Positions 21,690-34,523 of a stretch of DNA of 64,000 bases are shown piece by piece. The position numbers were made by a program, and so were the translations under genes. The stretch is from positions 25,177,146 through 25,241,145 of the forward strand of contig NC_088209.1 in assembly GCF_037126465.1 (NCBI RefSeq). Direction: 5' to 3'. The first letter of the stretch is position 1; each line of letters opens with the position of its first letter. This DNA comes from Ornithodoros turicata (taxonomy: Eukaryota; Arthropoda; Arachnida; Ixodida; Argasidae). The notes below the pieces were generated by a model that was given only the letters and a program-made list of their open reading frames with translations, was not told where the DNA came from and searched no databases.

Positions 21690-23570
21690 GGTCACCCTAG
21701 CGGCGTAATTATAAGAAGTGCCCTAGCGGTAAAATTGGAGCGCTTGGAGTATGTCTATCAAGAAAACAGCGCAACACGCCGAAAGGTAGACGCTATGTAT
21801 GTAAAATTATTCTGTCCCCCTGATGGTTCGTTAACGTTATATTTCAACTCATTAAGCAACTCTCAGGTAAATAAGGTTAATACTCGCAGGGTCCAATGTG
21901 GTGTCGCTCTGGGTCATTGATGTCGCGTCACGTGAAACGCACATGCATAACTAAACAATAGCTGTACCTTGCTTGCAGCATTGTGTCGTCTTCCAGAAAA
22001 AGAAGCGAATTCTCGTGGAGATGTCTCGAAAGTGAAGATATGAAATAATATTAGTGCTTTGTCGTCATTTTCATCTCCAAGAAATCTGGTCGATTCTGCC
22101 TCTGCCGCTGAATCATAAAAATCTTTACATGGCTTACGTGGCTGCAATGTTTTATGGGCGACTGTCTGGCTTCCGCGTTGACACGCCGCCGTCTGATAAC
22201 TCATGACCGACAGGTGGCAGTGGTGTGAACATGGCGTGATGAAGGAGCATGAGCGCCACACCACGTGAGAGCGGGGGCGAGCTTCGTTTTTCTTGAACAG
22301 TGGCTCCGGCAGCGCAATCTGATTGTCTATGTGCTCCAGTTAGAATACTTATGCGTGTCTAAGTGACTGCGAAGCCCAAATTGGCACCGTAGCAGCCAGC
22401 ACCAGTGCAGAGCATCTCAATTCTCCGAGCCATTCTCCTGACCCTCTTGAGCAATTTCTGCCTTAGGCTTCCAGCCCTGTAAGTTATGCATTTTCTTTCT
22501 GTAAGGTAGTAGCGTTGCTGCTATCGTTCCCTTGTACACAGGTATTACCACAGGTGTATACATTCGGTCGCACACTTTGAGAGGATCTGAAAGGTGTGAA
22601 CGTGGGCCTGTTGGATCATGCTTAATTTCCTGGACAGGGCCGACATAAAAACTGAGGTTAAGGCTGTATATACATCTTAATGTGGAAGACTTTAGTGTGG
22701 TTTGCTAGGGCTTAAGATGGGCGTTGCTTTCTTGACTTCAGCATTTCTTAATGATAGCGACCGAAGGTTTCAGTCATAGGGTTCATTCTGTGGGATGATT
22801 TGAGCACATTCATCAGACGAATTTGGTCGAATACCATGTCATTTCTTTCTGTCCGTCCCGCTGCCAGATAACTTTCTCACAATCACATAATCACACTAAC
22901 CGAAAGCGGTGCACAATACACGTTTTTTTTTATCCAGTTCATAGCTGAATAGAAGACTACACAAAACGGGCACAACAGCACAAACTGTGTTGTCCGTTTT
23001 GTTTTGTGTGCTAGTTTATTCAACTGTGGACTTCTACCTGCCTTGCCATCCTTACGTGAAAACTTACGACAATTGTCATACTTTGTAGGCTGTTATTGTT
23101 GGTTATTTGCAGGTTATTGAATTGCACTTGCGTAGATAAACTGGCGTCCAGTTCAGAAGTTCCTTCACCATACTTTAACGTCATAACTCTACAACGCTGA
23201 TAAGCGTCATATCCAAGCATTTTTCCCCCAACTCATAATAATAATACCTTATTCGTATCATCCTCTCACCCTCTTACCTGGAGACACTTACCTGGAGAGC
23301 CTTCCGTGGTTGCGTTGCAGACACGACCGATGGTTCGAAAAAGGTGTTGCATGAAGCGTCGTGGAATACTTGCGGAGAACAAGCAGAAATACCACAGAAA
23401 TACCGCGTGAATACCGCTCTAGCGTCACACGAATGTGTTATTTTGTTTATTTATATACGGCACTTCATTGAGAAACACCCTAGCGGAGGAGTTGGAGCTC
23501 ACTGTCAGAAATGCCCTAGCGACGAAGTTGGAGAGCTTCGTTTGAAACGCCCTAACGGCAAAATTTCGAA
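21690..23570. repeat. dispersed copies of a CCCTAGCGG...TTGGAG unit
   Basis: A short unit of the form CCCTAGCGGnnnAnTTGGAG appears twice near 21693-21745 and three times near 23478-23565, spaced about 25-37 bp within each cluster. Both clusters follow a TATnTACGGC(G/A)CTTC segment. This looks like one repeat family present twice; the region between them (21750-23440) holds no recognised gene. Confidence 0.5.
22938..23034. repeat. fold-back repeat
   Basis: GAAGACTACACAAAACGGGC and a downstream complement (GTCCGTTTTGTTTTGTGTGC...GGACTTC) form an imperfect inverted repeat of about 45-bp arms. Confidence 0.6.
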
Positions 23571-24255
23571 CGTTTGGTGCTCATGTACGAAAGGCGGTCG
23601 TAAAGTTCTTATTAATTGCGGCATGAAAGGAGAATATGATGGCTAAGATATGCCTTGGAGTGCAAACACACATCCCAGTAGTTTCAGAACGTTGAAAACG
23701 TCCCTCTAAGATTAAAATGTTTCAGCTCGTGGAAGAAGTTGAAGTTCTCTCTGCTTGTGTTGCCCAGAACTACTGAATTACCGAGGAGAGGATAGAACTA
23801 GGGTACCATATGCTGATTTTTGTTCTTTTTTTTTCTGACAGTCCGTTGTAAGTTGCAAGGACAAATTCAAGTTAGCAGACCCTCATTTCCCTGCGTCATG
23901 GTACCAACATGGAAGTTACGCTCTCAGTGCTGGGGGTTCCATTCCATGTGTGGGACCCGGCGCTGAGGGTGCTCCAATTGCCGAGTTGGTTGTCACGACA
24001 AGGGCATGGTTATAAGGGACATGTTCTCATTGCGGGTGCCCTTTACGGAGAAGTCGTTGTCTACACTGTCTACGCACACAAACAAATACGCACAGACATT
24101 CCGATTCGGCCCTTCTGGCTTGAAGTGTTTCGACGAAGACCGGGTCGATCCCAAAGCCTCACAGAAGTAGGATGGCGTTTGACTTTGGTGGAAGCGGACC
24201 TCTCGGTTAGTGCCGGTGGGTAGACGTATCTGCAGAGACACGTCACCTATCCTAC

Positions 24256-24300
24256 GCAAGAGATAAACTGATGTTCTGAGGCTGGAACAACATAGAGGGG
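24256..24300. repeat. interspersed repeat, copy A
   Basis: The 45-bp stretch containing GAGGCTGGAACAACATAGA is about 90% identical to 29070-29112. Flanks differ, so the shared part is probably a fragment of a dispersed element. Confidence 0.6.
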
Positions 24301-27300
24301 ACAGATACAAACAAAGCCTCAAACTGCCTAAGATATCCTACGCATCCATCTCTGAAGGTGCTAGCGTGTGTTACTCTGTGCGACGCGTTTAAGGAATACC
24401 GGAACTAATCCCGAAAAGGTGCCAGTCATGTTTTACTTCCAAGACCTATTATCATGTACCCCCGTTAATATTTAGTAATCGACCATCACCATCGTGCTAC
24501 ATATGGCATTATTCATTTTCTGATGCGCCATTAAACCTCACATTACCTCACCTCACTTGTTCTTCACCATATGCTGAATTCCACGGAATCTTTCGTGAAC
24601 GACCTTCTGATTTTACGCCTGCGGGTGGTGTGGCGACACTGTGTCATGGCCCATAGTCTGGCCTGGTCCAGCGTAGGACGCGTACGGTGGTCAATTGTCG
24701 CGCAGACGCTCCCAATGTGAACAAGCACAGTCGAGACCATAGCGCTGACGGTCCTGTCTAACTCTCATGTGTGTGCAGGATAACTGCCCGTTTCTTGTTT
24801 TCTTTTTGGTGACGCTCCGTGTGTTCCATCAGCCAACGCTTCGATGCTTCTGATGTGTTGGTTTGGAGTGATCAGAATTGGTAGTGGATGCACCGTCCCT
24901 CATATGTTATCGATTTATCTCAGTCATACCTGCCGTCTTCCTTCTTCGCTCTCTTTATCAAGCCTGTGGTAGTATGCCATGTGAGAAGCTTCGAAGATTA
25001 TGCAGCTATTATGAATGAGGAACTGTGGACTGCGTCTAGCACGTGTTGTTCTATTACAGAAGCTTTCTTAGTGTCCTTAGAACTTTAGCTCGCTCCCCCC
25101 CCCTCCCTGTGACGGTGGACCTGTGTCCCCTCTGCAGCCCTATGGAGGTTGTCTGGGATGCCTCTTCCTCAACTTGGTTTCTTACATTTACGTGTATAGA
25201 GACCATTCAACATATATCTCAAAGCTGCCGTGGTTTCTGCACCTTTTGCGATGTGGAAGTGCTTTCAATGGCCAAACACAGCCGTGTAACGTGCTGTCTA
25301 TTCGCGCTTTGCATGACCTGTAGGTGGCGCCTCCAAACTCCAACATGGCGGACGCATCCAGGTTGTCGCTTAGTTGCGATTTTGAGATTTCTGAACAGCA
25401 ATGTTGATTCTCGATGCGTTGAAGGCGAACGAGTATTAAACGGCAGGCGTAACAGAGTTGTCCAAAGAGAAGGCTATAGTTGTCGCGTATTATTTGCGAA
25501 GTTCCGATTTGTTTGATCAACCACACTACGTGAAGGTGAATTTCACGTTTACCGGTTGCGAGGCCGAAATAGCAAGCAGCGGGTGTCCTGCGCTCCAGGA
25601 ATTTCAGATACATGCAAGCACACGACAGCTGTGCCTATGCTTTCTTACAGATAAGATCTTCTAAGTGTGTAGGCGCATGTACGAATGTAGTTTAGAGTTT
25701 ACAGGGTAATGCTACCACACCCGTGTGTCACTGACGTGTGTGTTTTTGGGGACACCTTAACGAAACGTCGCGTTCTTTCTGCATTCTTTCCCAAGTGATT
25801 GACCAAATGCACAGTTAGAAAACTGACTTGGTATACGTTTTCGCGTTTTCCCTTGCGCTTTCTTACACAAAATGGCTACTCAAGTTTGAAGCAAACTTGT
25901 TCTGTTTTGCCTGGACAAGGTTTAGCTTCCCTTCCTGACTAAGCTGCAAAGAAGTGTGCTTCAGAAAAAAAGAAAAAGAAAGAACGCGCATCAGATATGT
26001 AGGCAGTACCGCTCCAAGAGCTCTGCCACACACACACACAGTCATTGCTGATGTAACAGGTTTGCTGATTTTGAGTCGCTCAATCAATCTCTTCTGAGGA
26101 TGCGTCAAAGTAGGCATTATTCCATGTGTGTAAAGAAGAAAACGCGGACAGACAAACTGCTGTCCCCTCGGCGCGCAGAGTCCCATTGTGACACAGAACA
26201 GAAGTCGTTTAGCGTAGTTTGCTGGTCGTTGTCTGCACTGTTTACTTCATCCATGATTTGAACAGCAAAATACGGGTGCAGCTCAGCGCCCCATGCGAAT
26301 AGCAGCAACTTCTCCGCAAGTGAACGCGCGGTCGGCCGTGTGTACCTGGATCGGCTAGTCCCAAGTTTCACCGCTGTGCGGCGTCGATTTGGCGAAAAGC
26401 GCGAATTCCGAAAGCGAAGTGGTTTGCTGTGCAGAACGTGACCAAGACTAGACTAATTTGTGAGCTACAGCTGCTTTTATATAGAATACCACGGGAAACG
26501 TGAGAGCCATATCACTGTGCAGTTGCTTGTCTTGAGCCAGATGCAGCGACCCCTATTTGTGACAGTTTCCGAGGCAGACGACAGAATTGCCCTGCATCTG
26601 CTGTGGTCTGCTAAAAACCCTTTCGAGTCCTCACTGTTCTGAATCGCACAAACAGGCGTACGTGAGCCTTCCATCATTCCCTCATATCTGCTGGCTATTT
26701 GTTGCTTCGCATTGTCATTTTGTGTCCATGTTCCTCGGCCGGTGAAACGTTAATTCTTAGTCAGCCCAGGACGATTTCGTGCAGCCAGGAACATTAGCAC
26801 CGAGTTCAAAGCACGTTGCTCAGTAGAAACTCGCTCTGGATGTAGGATGTAGCGAACTAGGCCGGACACCTAGAGGAAGAAGGAGAAGAGGTGGAGGAAT
26901 TGAAAACTGCGTTCTGGACAAGGGGAACAGTCCCGCATACGCTACATAGTGTAGACAAATAAACACAAGCTAGTGTTATGAGGGGTATGTGCTATTCCGC
27001 GATGGTTGCTCAACTAGGATATCGCAATATCATGCGAACTATACGCTTTCTATTTTTATTTTTTCCTTTTTGTTGCAAAAATATAGAAAAAACAAAGTAG
27101 GATAGAAGCAGCAACTCTGTAGTAAGTGAGCCAGATGTTCGCCGGCAGAGCGACGACGAGGAGGGAGGGATCGTCGCTATTTGCGGGCTACGGGCTCGAG
27201 AAGCCGCAAAAAGAGAGTACCCCCGCTATGAGCCTCCGTTGTGGTGCTTGCTCCAGGTATGAGTGTTACCCATGAGCTGGCAATTCCGTACCTACCCGAG

Positions 27301-27501
27301 GATATTCAACGGCAATAGCGGGCTGGAAAGCGGCATGGTGCTTCGACGCGGTAGGTTTGATTTTCTTCGTACTTATACTCGTGCTCTGCAGTTTTTTGTC
27401 GGGCACGACGTGTCTTGCAAGTTGCAACGTAGTACTAGTATGTACGAACTTATTTCGGGAGCTCTCTGGGGAGCTCATGTTGGTGGTCCGTGGGCTGGGC
27501 C

Positions 27502-27651
27502 CAGGGGCGGATCCCGACCCTCGGCTTGAGGGGGGGGGGGAGGCGATTTCTTTGTCGGAACGCGTAGTGGGGGAAGGGAGAAAGGGAAATCCACTGTATA
27601 AATTGACAGAGGGCGATCGCCCAACCGCCCCCCGCCCTGGATCCGCCACTG
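27502..27651. mobile_element. hAT-type MITE, copy 2
   Basis: The 150-bp element runs from CAGGGGCGGATCC to CTGGATCCGCCACTG. It is flanked by identical 8-bp repeats GCTGGGCC at 27494-27501 and 27652-27659. It carries an 11-nt G-run like copy 1, and a GTAGTGGGGGAAGGGAGAAAGG block shared with copy 1. Confidence 0.93.
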
Positions 27652-28687
27652 GCTGGGCCCCGAGTGACCGCTACAAGATCTCGAATTGGACACGTAATTT
27701 ACCACACCTTTGTATATCTAGAACTTGTAAACAAGACGTTTGCGAGCACGGCAATGGAAATCACTCACGATTATTATTATTTTTTTCCCCCTGTGTCCAA
27801 CAACAGTGCCTTCAGACGTTGTAGTAGTTCCACCAGAGTTCCGCGAAGGAACGGCAGCACTGTTTTTAAATCTACGCACTCTCACGTAGACCGTGGCCAA
27901 GATTTCCACGTCCCATGCCAAACTGTCCACCTGTTCCGCGTACCAGAAACCTTTCCAGATATTTGTCAAGGATTTTCATCGAAGTCTTTGGGGGGTTTAG
28001 AAATATGTGTGGGGTGAGTGTGCAGGGGAAGGGTGTTTCGCGAGATGGAGAAAATCCTTGTTTTGAATCACTGTGTGACATCGAAGGAAATGTTTTCGCA
28101 AAAGTGTCAGCATAGGGTGAATTGTAGCAATATGTATACGGTCCGCTAAGCGACATAAAAACAGGGACATTTGCCCATGAACAGTGGCCCTCTGAGCACT
28201 CGTCCCTCGAGAAGCGCGTAGCAGCGGACCATCCGCATGAGGAGGAATGCGCCGGTAATTATCCGGTGTATTGTACCTGAAACGGGTTCGCGTCAACCCA
28301 GACCCCTTGCTCTACTTTGAGCGTCGTCGTCGTCACGCGCGTTTCTTCGACTCTCATGATTACGATTGGCCGCATTCCAGTTGGAAGCCGTCTGCTGATT
28401 CTTTCTCGTGTTCATGGTCGGTGGCTCCCCATCGCCCAAAGTGAACATGACACTCCAGAAATGTAACAGAAAACAATATTATGAAAACAGTATACGAATT
28501 GCAGCAATTCACGCCGACAGGTGATTCAACCTGACTGGTATCATTGCGAAAGTAACCTGGTTTAGTCACTTTATATGTTTGCTTTCCAAGTATTATCGAT
28601 TTCCTTGCTCGCAACTGTGGAACACCTTTAGTTCGTATTTATATCCCTTTTCTTAACTTTTTGGCGCGCGGGGGGGGGGGGGGCTAT

Positions 28688-28931
28688 GTACAGCTCCCGT
28701 CAACCTTAATAATAATACTGGAAAAAATTTGGTCTCATTTCCGAACGCGATAACAGTCACCCTGGGGGCACTTGGGGAATGTTTGGTGAACAAAATCATT
28801 GCGTTAGACTAGCACAATAATTTTGTTCAATTAAGATTTCCTTGTGTCCCCAAGGTTCAGCTGTAATCGCGCTCGGGAACGAGGCCATATTTTTTTTCCA
28901 GTGTTATTATTAAGGTTGAAGTGAGCTGTAC
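28688..28931. mobile_element. fold-back MITE with ~115-bp arms
   Basis: The element begins GTACAGCTCCCGTCAACCTT and ends with the complement (AAGGTTGAAGTGAGCTGTAC). The arms match with about 80% identity for more than 100 bp around a short centre near 28810. A 14-nt G-run (28670-28683) sits directly beside the left end. No coding capacity. Confidence 0.88.
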
Positions 28932-29069
28932 CAGCGAATTTGAGTAGATCGCAAGGCGCCTTACGATAACAGTTCCGAAAACATGATAAGCCAATCACGC
29001 TCTTTCTTTGGAGTGAGTGACGTCACATCGCTTGGATTTGATAACTTCTTTTATCGTATCGTTTTCCTA

Positions 29070-29112
29070 GAACATGAGATAACTGATGTTTTGAGGCTGG
29101 AACAACATAGAA
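29070..29112. repeat. interspersed repeat, copy B
   Basis: It shares GAGATAACTGATGTT and GAGGCTGGAACAACATAGA with 24256-24300. Confidence 0.6.
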
Positions 29113-30121
29113 GGGACAAATACTTCCATCGTTTTCCTAGAATTCTTCCGATGCACTACTATCAGGGAGTTTTAGTACATGGGAAGAACTTCACGAAGAC
29201 GATGCGATAAAGGAAGCTATATCTAATCCAAGCTTCGCAAATGCGATGTCACCCGCTTCAAAGAAGCAGGGTGATCTTTAGGGTGATCGTCTTCGTGGAT
29301 ACCTTCCCATCGATTAAAACCAGCTATTACCTGTTTTTATTTTTCTCCGGTAGACTTCGTCACGTATTGCTTGCCTATCCTTCGCGTGTGGTTGAGCTTA
29401 GCAATATAAATTAGTGTCGGTGTTTAATAATTTATCCACTGCTAGTGCACGGAAATTTGAGCAGTACTTTGGTTACACCTGACAAGTTGCGGTCGTCGCT
29501 TTTTGCGTTACAATGAATAGTTTCGGGCCACACAATAGTCACACTTAACGTTTTTGCAGACAACAGTGCGACAATGCCAGATTATTGATTGGGTTGGTGT
29601 TATATGTGGTATTTATTTTATTTATTTATTTACCGTCAGGGTCGTGACTCGTGAGGCAATGCAGAGGGAAGTGGGTTAACCGTTGGTAAAAAGATAAAAG
29701 ATGTTAATATAACCAGCATACAAAAATATTTCCAAATTAGGTCCACATTAACAAAATTGCACTTATTGAACAAATTGCACAAATTGAACTGGACAAGTTG
29801 CAGCGATACGTATATGTGAAAAAAAAAAAAAAAATGAATGGCTTGAGTCTATTTTCAGTCTAGTTCGAGGTATACTTAATGATTGGTTCATGTTAACTGA
29901 TTCCAAATTCTTGCGTCGTCGATAGACAATCCCCCACTCAGCATTGACGTTCGCTGTGGCAGGTTCTTTACGGTGCGCTCGGCCACAACAACAACAACAA
30001 TAACATATGCTAGCGTGAATCAAGCTGTGGAGTAACGCCGTTGTTGCTTCTTCGACATCGCACGAAGCACGTGTCCACAGGAAGGCAACATATTACATGG
30101 GTGTGAAATAGAACGATGACG

Positions 30122-30426
30122 ACCAGCGGCATGGCCGAGTGGGCTAAGGCGTCCGCTCGTTGGTGGTAACCAAGGTCGTGCTGAAGACTGGGAGGTGGTG
30201 GGTTCGAATCCTACCGCCGGCTGTGCTGTCTGAGGTTTTCCCTGGGTTTTCCGAAGACTTTCCAGACGAATGTCGGCACAGTTCCTCCTGAAGTCGGCCC
30301 AGGACGCATACTAACCCCACTGTCCCCCACTCCTTCCTGCTATCCTCTCTCCGTCTGTCCACATCTGTACGTCGCTCATAGCCACAGTTGCTTCGCGGCG
30401 CTAACACCCAATCAAAAAAAAAAAAA
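30122..30426 (+). mobile_element. tRNA-derived SINE, full length
   Basis: The 5' part has a tRNA-like internal promoter: A box TGGCCGAGTGGGCTAAGGCG, and B box GGTTCGAATCC about 55 nt on. The long variable region suggests a class II (Leu/Ser) tRNA ancestor. A tRNA-unrelated body of about 200 bp follows, then an A-rich tail. Perfect 11-bp target duplications GAACGATGACG lie at 30111-30121 and 30427-30437. A truncated reverse copy is at 36214-36386. Confidence 0.95.
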
Positions 30427-31689
30427 GAACGATGACGTGTTCAGAAAAACCGGTGGATGTCAATGACAATGCAGCATGCAGAGGACATGGTCACTTCCAT
30501 TTAATGTACAAAGTTTCATGGTGCAACAAGAAACAGCAGGCCAGAAATGACCGGAACGCCTTCCACGATGTAGCCCTCTCCAGGAAGCTGTAGCCAAGCC
30601 TGCTTTGTGAAGATTGATTGGTTATAGTAACATGCCGCATTAAAATATTTTCTGAAGCTACTTTTACAACGGCAAAAGTCGTATAGACAAACAATTTGGA
30701 ATAACGTATGAGGCTATTACTTAATTTGTACCCTTGCACCTGCAGTCTTTGCGTTACTGCAATCTTTCTGCTGCGACCTCGACTTCCGCTGTCAGTAGCG
30801 TTTAGTGTTGCGAATATCTTGTAGGTCTACGCTTCCACGTTGTTGTACGCGATGGTTAATGTCTCACGTGGGAACCCGAGTGTATCGAGAGATATTGTCA
30901 TTCCTGCGAGGCAAATGTAATTTTCTGCGGAATGACGTGGACATGAACCTTCCCTTCTGCACTTCCTTGCCGAATGCAAATGGATTTTGTATGAGAAGGT
31001 ATTAGTGACTCTGTAACAAGCGAAGCGTTATTTTGAAGAGTGGGGGTTGAAGCCGCCTCATGTTATAGGCTTGAGTGTGTCCGAAGCAAGAAATGGTGAG
31101 CAAAACTTGACGTACTATCTTAGGTCCCACAAGGACTACATCTATAAATTTGCTTGTAGTCGGGATGTATGCATGTGTGGATTAATTTTTTCCCTCCGTA
31201 TACTGCCTCTTGTCGGTAATATTGAAATGCTTTGCCCAGCTCACTGAGTGCTTGAAACAGACCGTACTTCTCTTGCCGTAATCTGAGATTATTTATTCTA
31301 AGGGAATTGCTCTACACAAACTGACGTTAGGCTGTTCTACGTGATATCCGACAAGGTGTTATTTAAATCTGAAAAATAAGCTGCACGACACAAAAATTCG
31401 TAACCTCCTGGAGAACCGTCAGAAAGGTTTTTTGCCACGCACCAAGTTTACAGTTTGTTTGTTTGTTTGTAAGGAAAAAAACTGTTTACAGTAAGGAAGG
31501 ACTTAGGGTTTATTCAATACTAAACAACCGCCTCATTCAACAATGATACCAAGAATCTACGTTGATATATATAACGTTGCAAGTTCTGCAGTTGTTTGGT
31601 AGAATCTATGTTGGCATTATAGATGCTACGTAGAAAATGTCGTGTTGTAAAAGGTAGAATCAACAGTTGCATTATGACGCACTTTCTAG

Positions 31690-32390
31690 GATTCAAGGAT
31701 TTTTATTATTACTTCGAAACGTAAAATACAATATCTTAAAGGGATTGCGAGGGCAAGACCTGTAATGAAATCCCATCTAAGGCATATTATACAAGCTTAT
31801 ACAACAGAATCAATAGTTAATATAGTCTTGTGTGACGAGAAGAAAAAAATAATTAAAACTAAAAATGCGTACACTCAACAAATGCTACTATACACACTCA
31901 AGTCGACATCGTGACGCCTGAGGAGAATAGCACCAGAAATGTGTTTAGACACCGAGTTATGTTACCCTGAAGTGATCGCATAACGTAATAGATAAGCTTT
32001 AAGGTCACTTCTCACACAGTTATATAATTAGCGTTCTCGCTTGTTGCCAACTCTAAAGAGTTCCATATTTCCCTCCATGAAACCGTAGTGTAAATTTACC
32101 ATAGTTTGTGCGAGGTTTTGGCAAATTAACCAACCAGAGTGAAAACGGTGGTTACGGACAACTTATTGAACGCGAAGGATACTGATTTCTCTGTGGGATA
32201 CGGAGTATAATACGTAGGGCTCTTTTTTGTATTAAGAGGGGATATACGAGTGAAGCGGTATCTCCGATTCACCATTAAGCGTACCCGAGCAAGTGCATTC
32301 GCCCTCTTGATTTGTTGAAACTGGGAGACATAGGCTTTCTTAATTAACATTGATCTTAGTGAACAATAGAAGCTATACGCCATTCAGTGA
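31690..32390 (-). mobile_element. 3' end of a decayed CR1/L2-like LINE
   Basis: On the minus strand around 32045-32120 the frame reads LPKPRTNYGKFTLRFHG followed, after a shift, by WNSLE. This resembles the (L)P..RTNYGK..F.F.G...WN.L motif that closes reverse-transcriptase ORFs of CR1-like elements. A C-terminal frame fragment (SVSFAFNKLSVTTVF) lies upstream. Stops and shifts break it. The rest downstream is AT-rich 3' UTR-like sequence. It is too short to place the family firmly. Confidence 0.6.
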
Positions 32391-33216
32391 TGAATATAAA
32401 AGCGATTACATTCGCGTTGTATTGAGCGGATTGCGTCTGTTCCTCTCTCTCTCTCCCCCTCTCTCTCCCTTTTTATTCAGCGGAGTACACAACGCGATTT
32501 CTGGCAGATAGGTCGGGAAAATGGTACCCGTGTTCTTTTATAAAAGGAACGATTGCAAGGTAGTGAGGTAAAATGGCACGTTACCTTCTGTAGTCGTACT
32601 AGTGAAATAAAACGCATATAAACTCTTTAAACTGAGCCACACTGAGCTCACTAGCCCGAGGCTCCGACGTCACGCTCGCTGTACGTTGGGGGGGGGGGGG
32701 GAGGAGTCGGGTGTAGTTCCTAACTCAACCTGGACGCTAGTATTTTCCTATTGGTCGCTAGCGAACTAAAGCAGCGAATGATATCGCTTTTATGTTACTC
32801 ATTGAATGGCGTGCATATTTTAGTATTCATTAACACATGAACAAAAAAGAAAACGAAGTATGTCTCCCAATTTCAACAAATGGAGAGAGTGAATGGTAAC
32901 ACTCAGTCGGCTAATCCGCAAACACGCCCTTGTATTTTTGGGCGTACAGGAGCCTGCGGGACCATTTTTTCCGCCCACGCAACTTGTGACAATTTTTTCC
33001 TACACGCGGAAAAACGGCCCCGCAAAAAATGGCCCCCGGAAAATATGGTCCCGAAAAAAAAAGAAAAAACCACACTAACAATCGCAAGCAAAAGTTGAGC
33101 GTACAACTGAGCGTGAGCTCTGCGTGAGATGCAACTTTACGCAACGGTTGATCTAGGAGGCAGTGGTGAAATTGGGCCTTGTGATCGCTTTAGATGACTC
33201 GTTTCTGTCTGTTTTG

Positions 33217-33226
<10 letters not shown>

Positions 33227-33247
<21 letters not shown>

Positions 33248-33249
33248 TT
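33227..33249. repeat. (TTA)n microsatellite
   Basis: About seven to eight TTA triplets. Confidence 0.9.
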
Positions 33250-33441
33250 TACAGCAGGTCGACACACCCGTTTGGCTTTTCACTGTTTTTTTCTTTCTTT
33301 CTCTTCTAATAAATATATTCCCCACCATCCACTGGTAATCATAACGCAGCCAAAGGTTGCCGGCTCTTGATCGGGCTAACCATTCCTTCATTTTGGAGAC
33401 GATCATTTTGGAGTCTTGCACTCCATTGGCAGGCTCGCTAG

Positions 33442-34523
33442 CAGAGGTGGGGAGTAATGCATTACCGGGTAATGCGTTGCTTTTGAGTAATGAGTAATGG
33501 TAACGAATTACATTTTACCAGCAAGTAATGAGTAATGGTAATGCATTACATTTCGACTGAGTAATGCAGGGTGGCATTACTCATTACTTTCGTCGAATGT
33601 TGATTGCGCCACGTGAAGGTCGGGAACATCCAGGTTTTTCCAACCCGTCTTTAACAATGAGCTCAGGGCAACAAAGACGGAGATAAGGGCCCAGCCTGGG
33701 GAATTCTACAAGTGGTCAACAGCCGGCGGTGTCTGTTGTCAGTGTCGACATGGTGATATCACGTTATTTCTCCTGTACGAGTTTGGGGTAAAGGAGAATC
33801 AACGAAACAGAAACACACTCCATGAGTGTAGCAAGTGAGAAGTTTGATGTGGTACCGTGTTATTTTGTCTTGTGTTGTCAAAGGTCGTTTTTCTGCCAGG
33901 ACAGAATTGTAGAGCTGGGCATAGCGAGCACAGACGGTTGGAGACTTGACCCTTCTGTGGGCCGAATTTTGTGCTTGTATCGAGACAGTAAGTTGCGATG
34001 AGAGAAATTTTACGGTTCGGTGCAATTTATGAGGATCGCAACCTAGAATCGCTAGATGGCTTCCGACAATCAAGAGACTGTTCGTACAATACAACACGAT
34101 AATTCCGTCATCCGCTTCCGTTGGACGAGTGCTCAGTATAGCAAAAGATGTCCTGTCGCCGAAGCGTTCAAAGCTAGCGGATGATAACTTTGAGCATCAA
34201 CTACTATATTGCAATAATCTTATCTATAGTTTTTGGTTTTTGCCTGTCAGTCGCGTTCCTGCAGGGATTTAGTGGCATCGATTTGGGGGATATTCGTGTG
34301 GCCATTGCCTATAACAAGCGAAGCAAGGAAGAAAACTCATGCGTGGCACGTTTGAGGCTTATGCCCTAAACTCCAGAGTAATGCCATTACTTGGTTACAG
34401 CAATGGCATTACTAATGCATTACTAACCTCGAGAAAGTAATGAGTAATGTAATGCGTTAGTTTATATAAAAGTAATGAGTAATGGTAATGCATTACAAAA
34501 TAAAAGTAATTTCCCCACCTCCG
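33442..34523. mobile_element. non-autonomous hAT transposon with 8-bp target duplication
   Basis: The left end is CAGAGGTGGGGAGTAATG and the right end, read inward, is CGGAGGTGGGGAAATTAC. Identical 8-bp repeats CTCGCTAG flank it at 33434-33441 and 34524-34531. Both subterminal zones are packed with AGTAATG/GTAATGAGTAATGG repeats, the usual pattern of transposase binding sites in hAT elements. The 750-bp interior has no transposase similarity. A small plus frame at 34181-34369 and a minus frame at 33759-34097 are unrecognised and probably meaningless. Confidence 0.93.

Noticed and set aside
30124..30225. A tRNA-Leu or tRNA-Ser gene
   Set aside because: The A and B boxes are good, but the sequence continues into a SINE body and A-tail with flanking target duplications.
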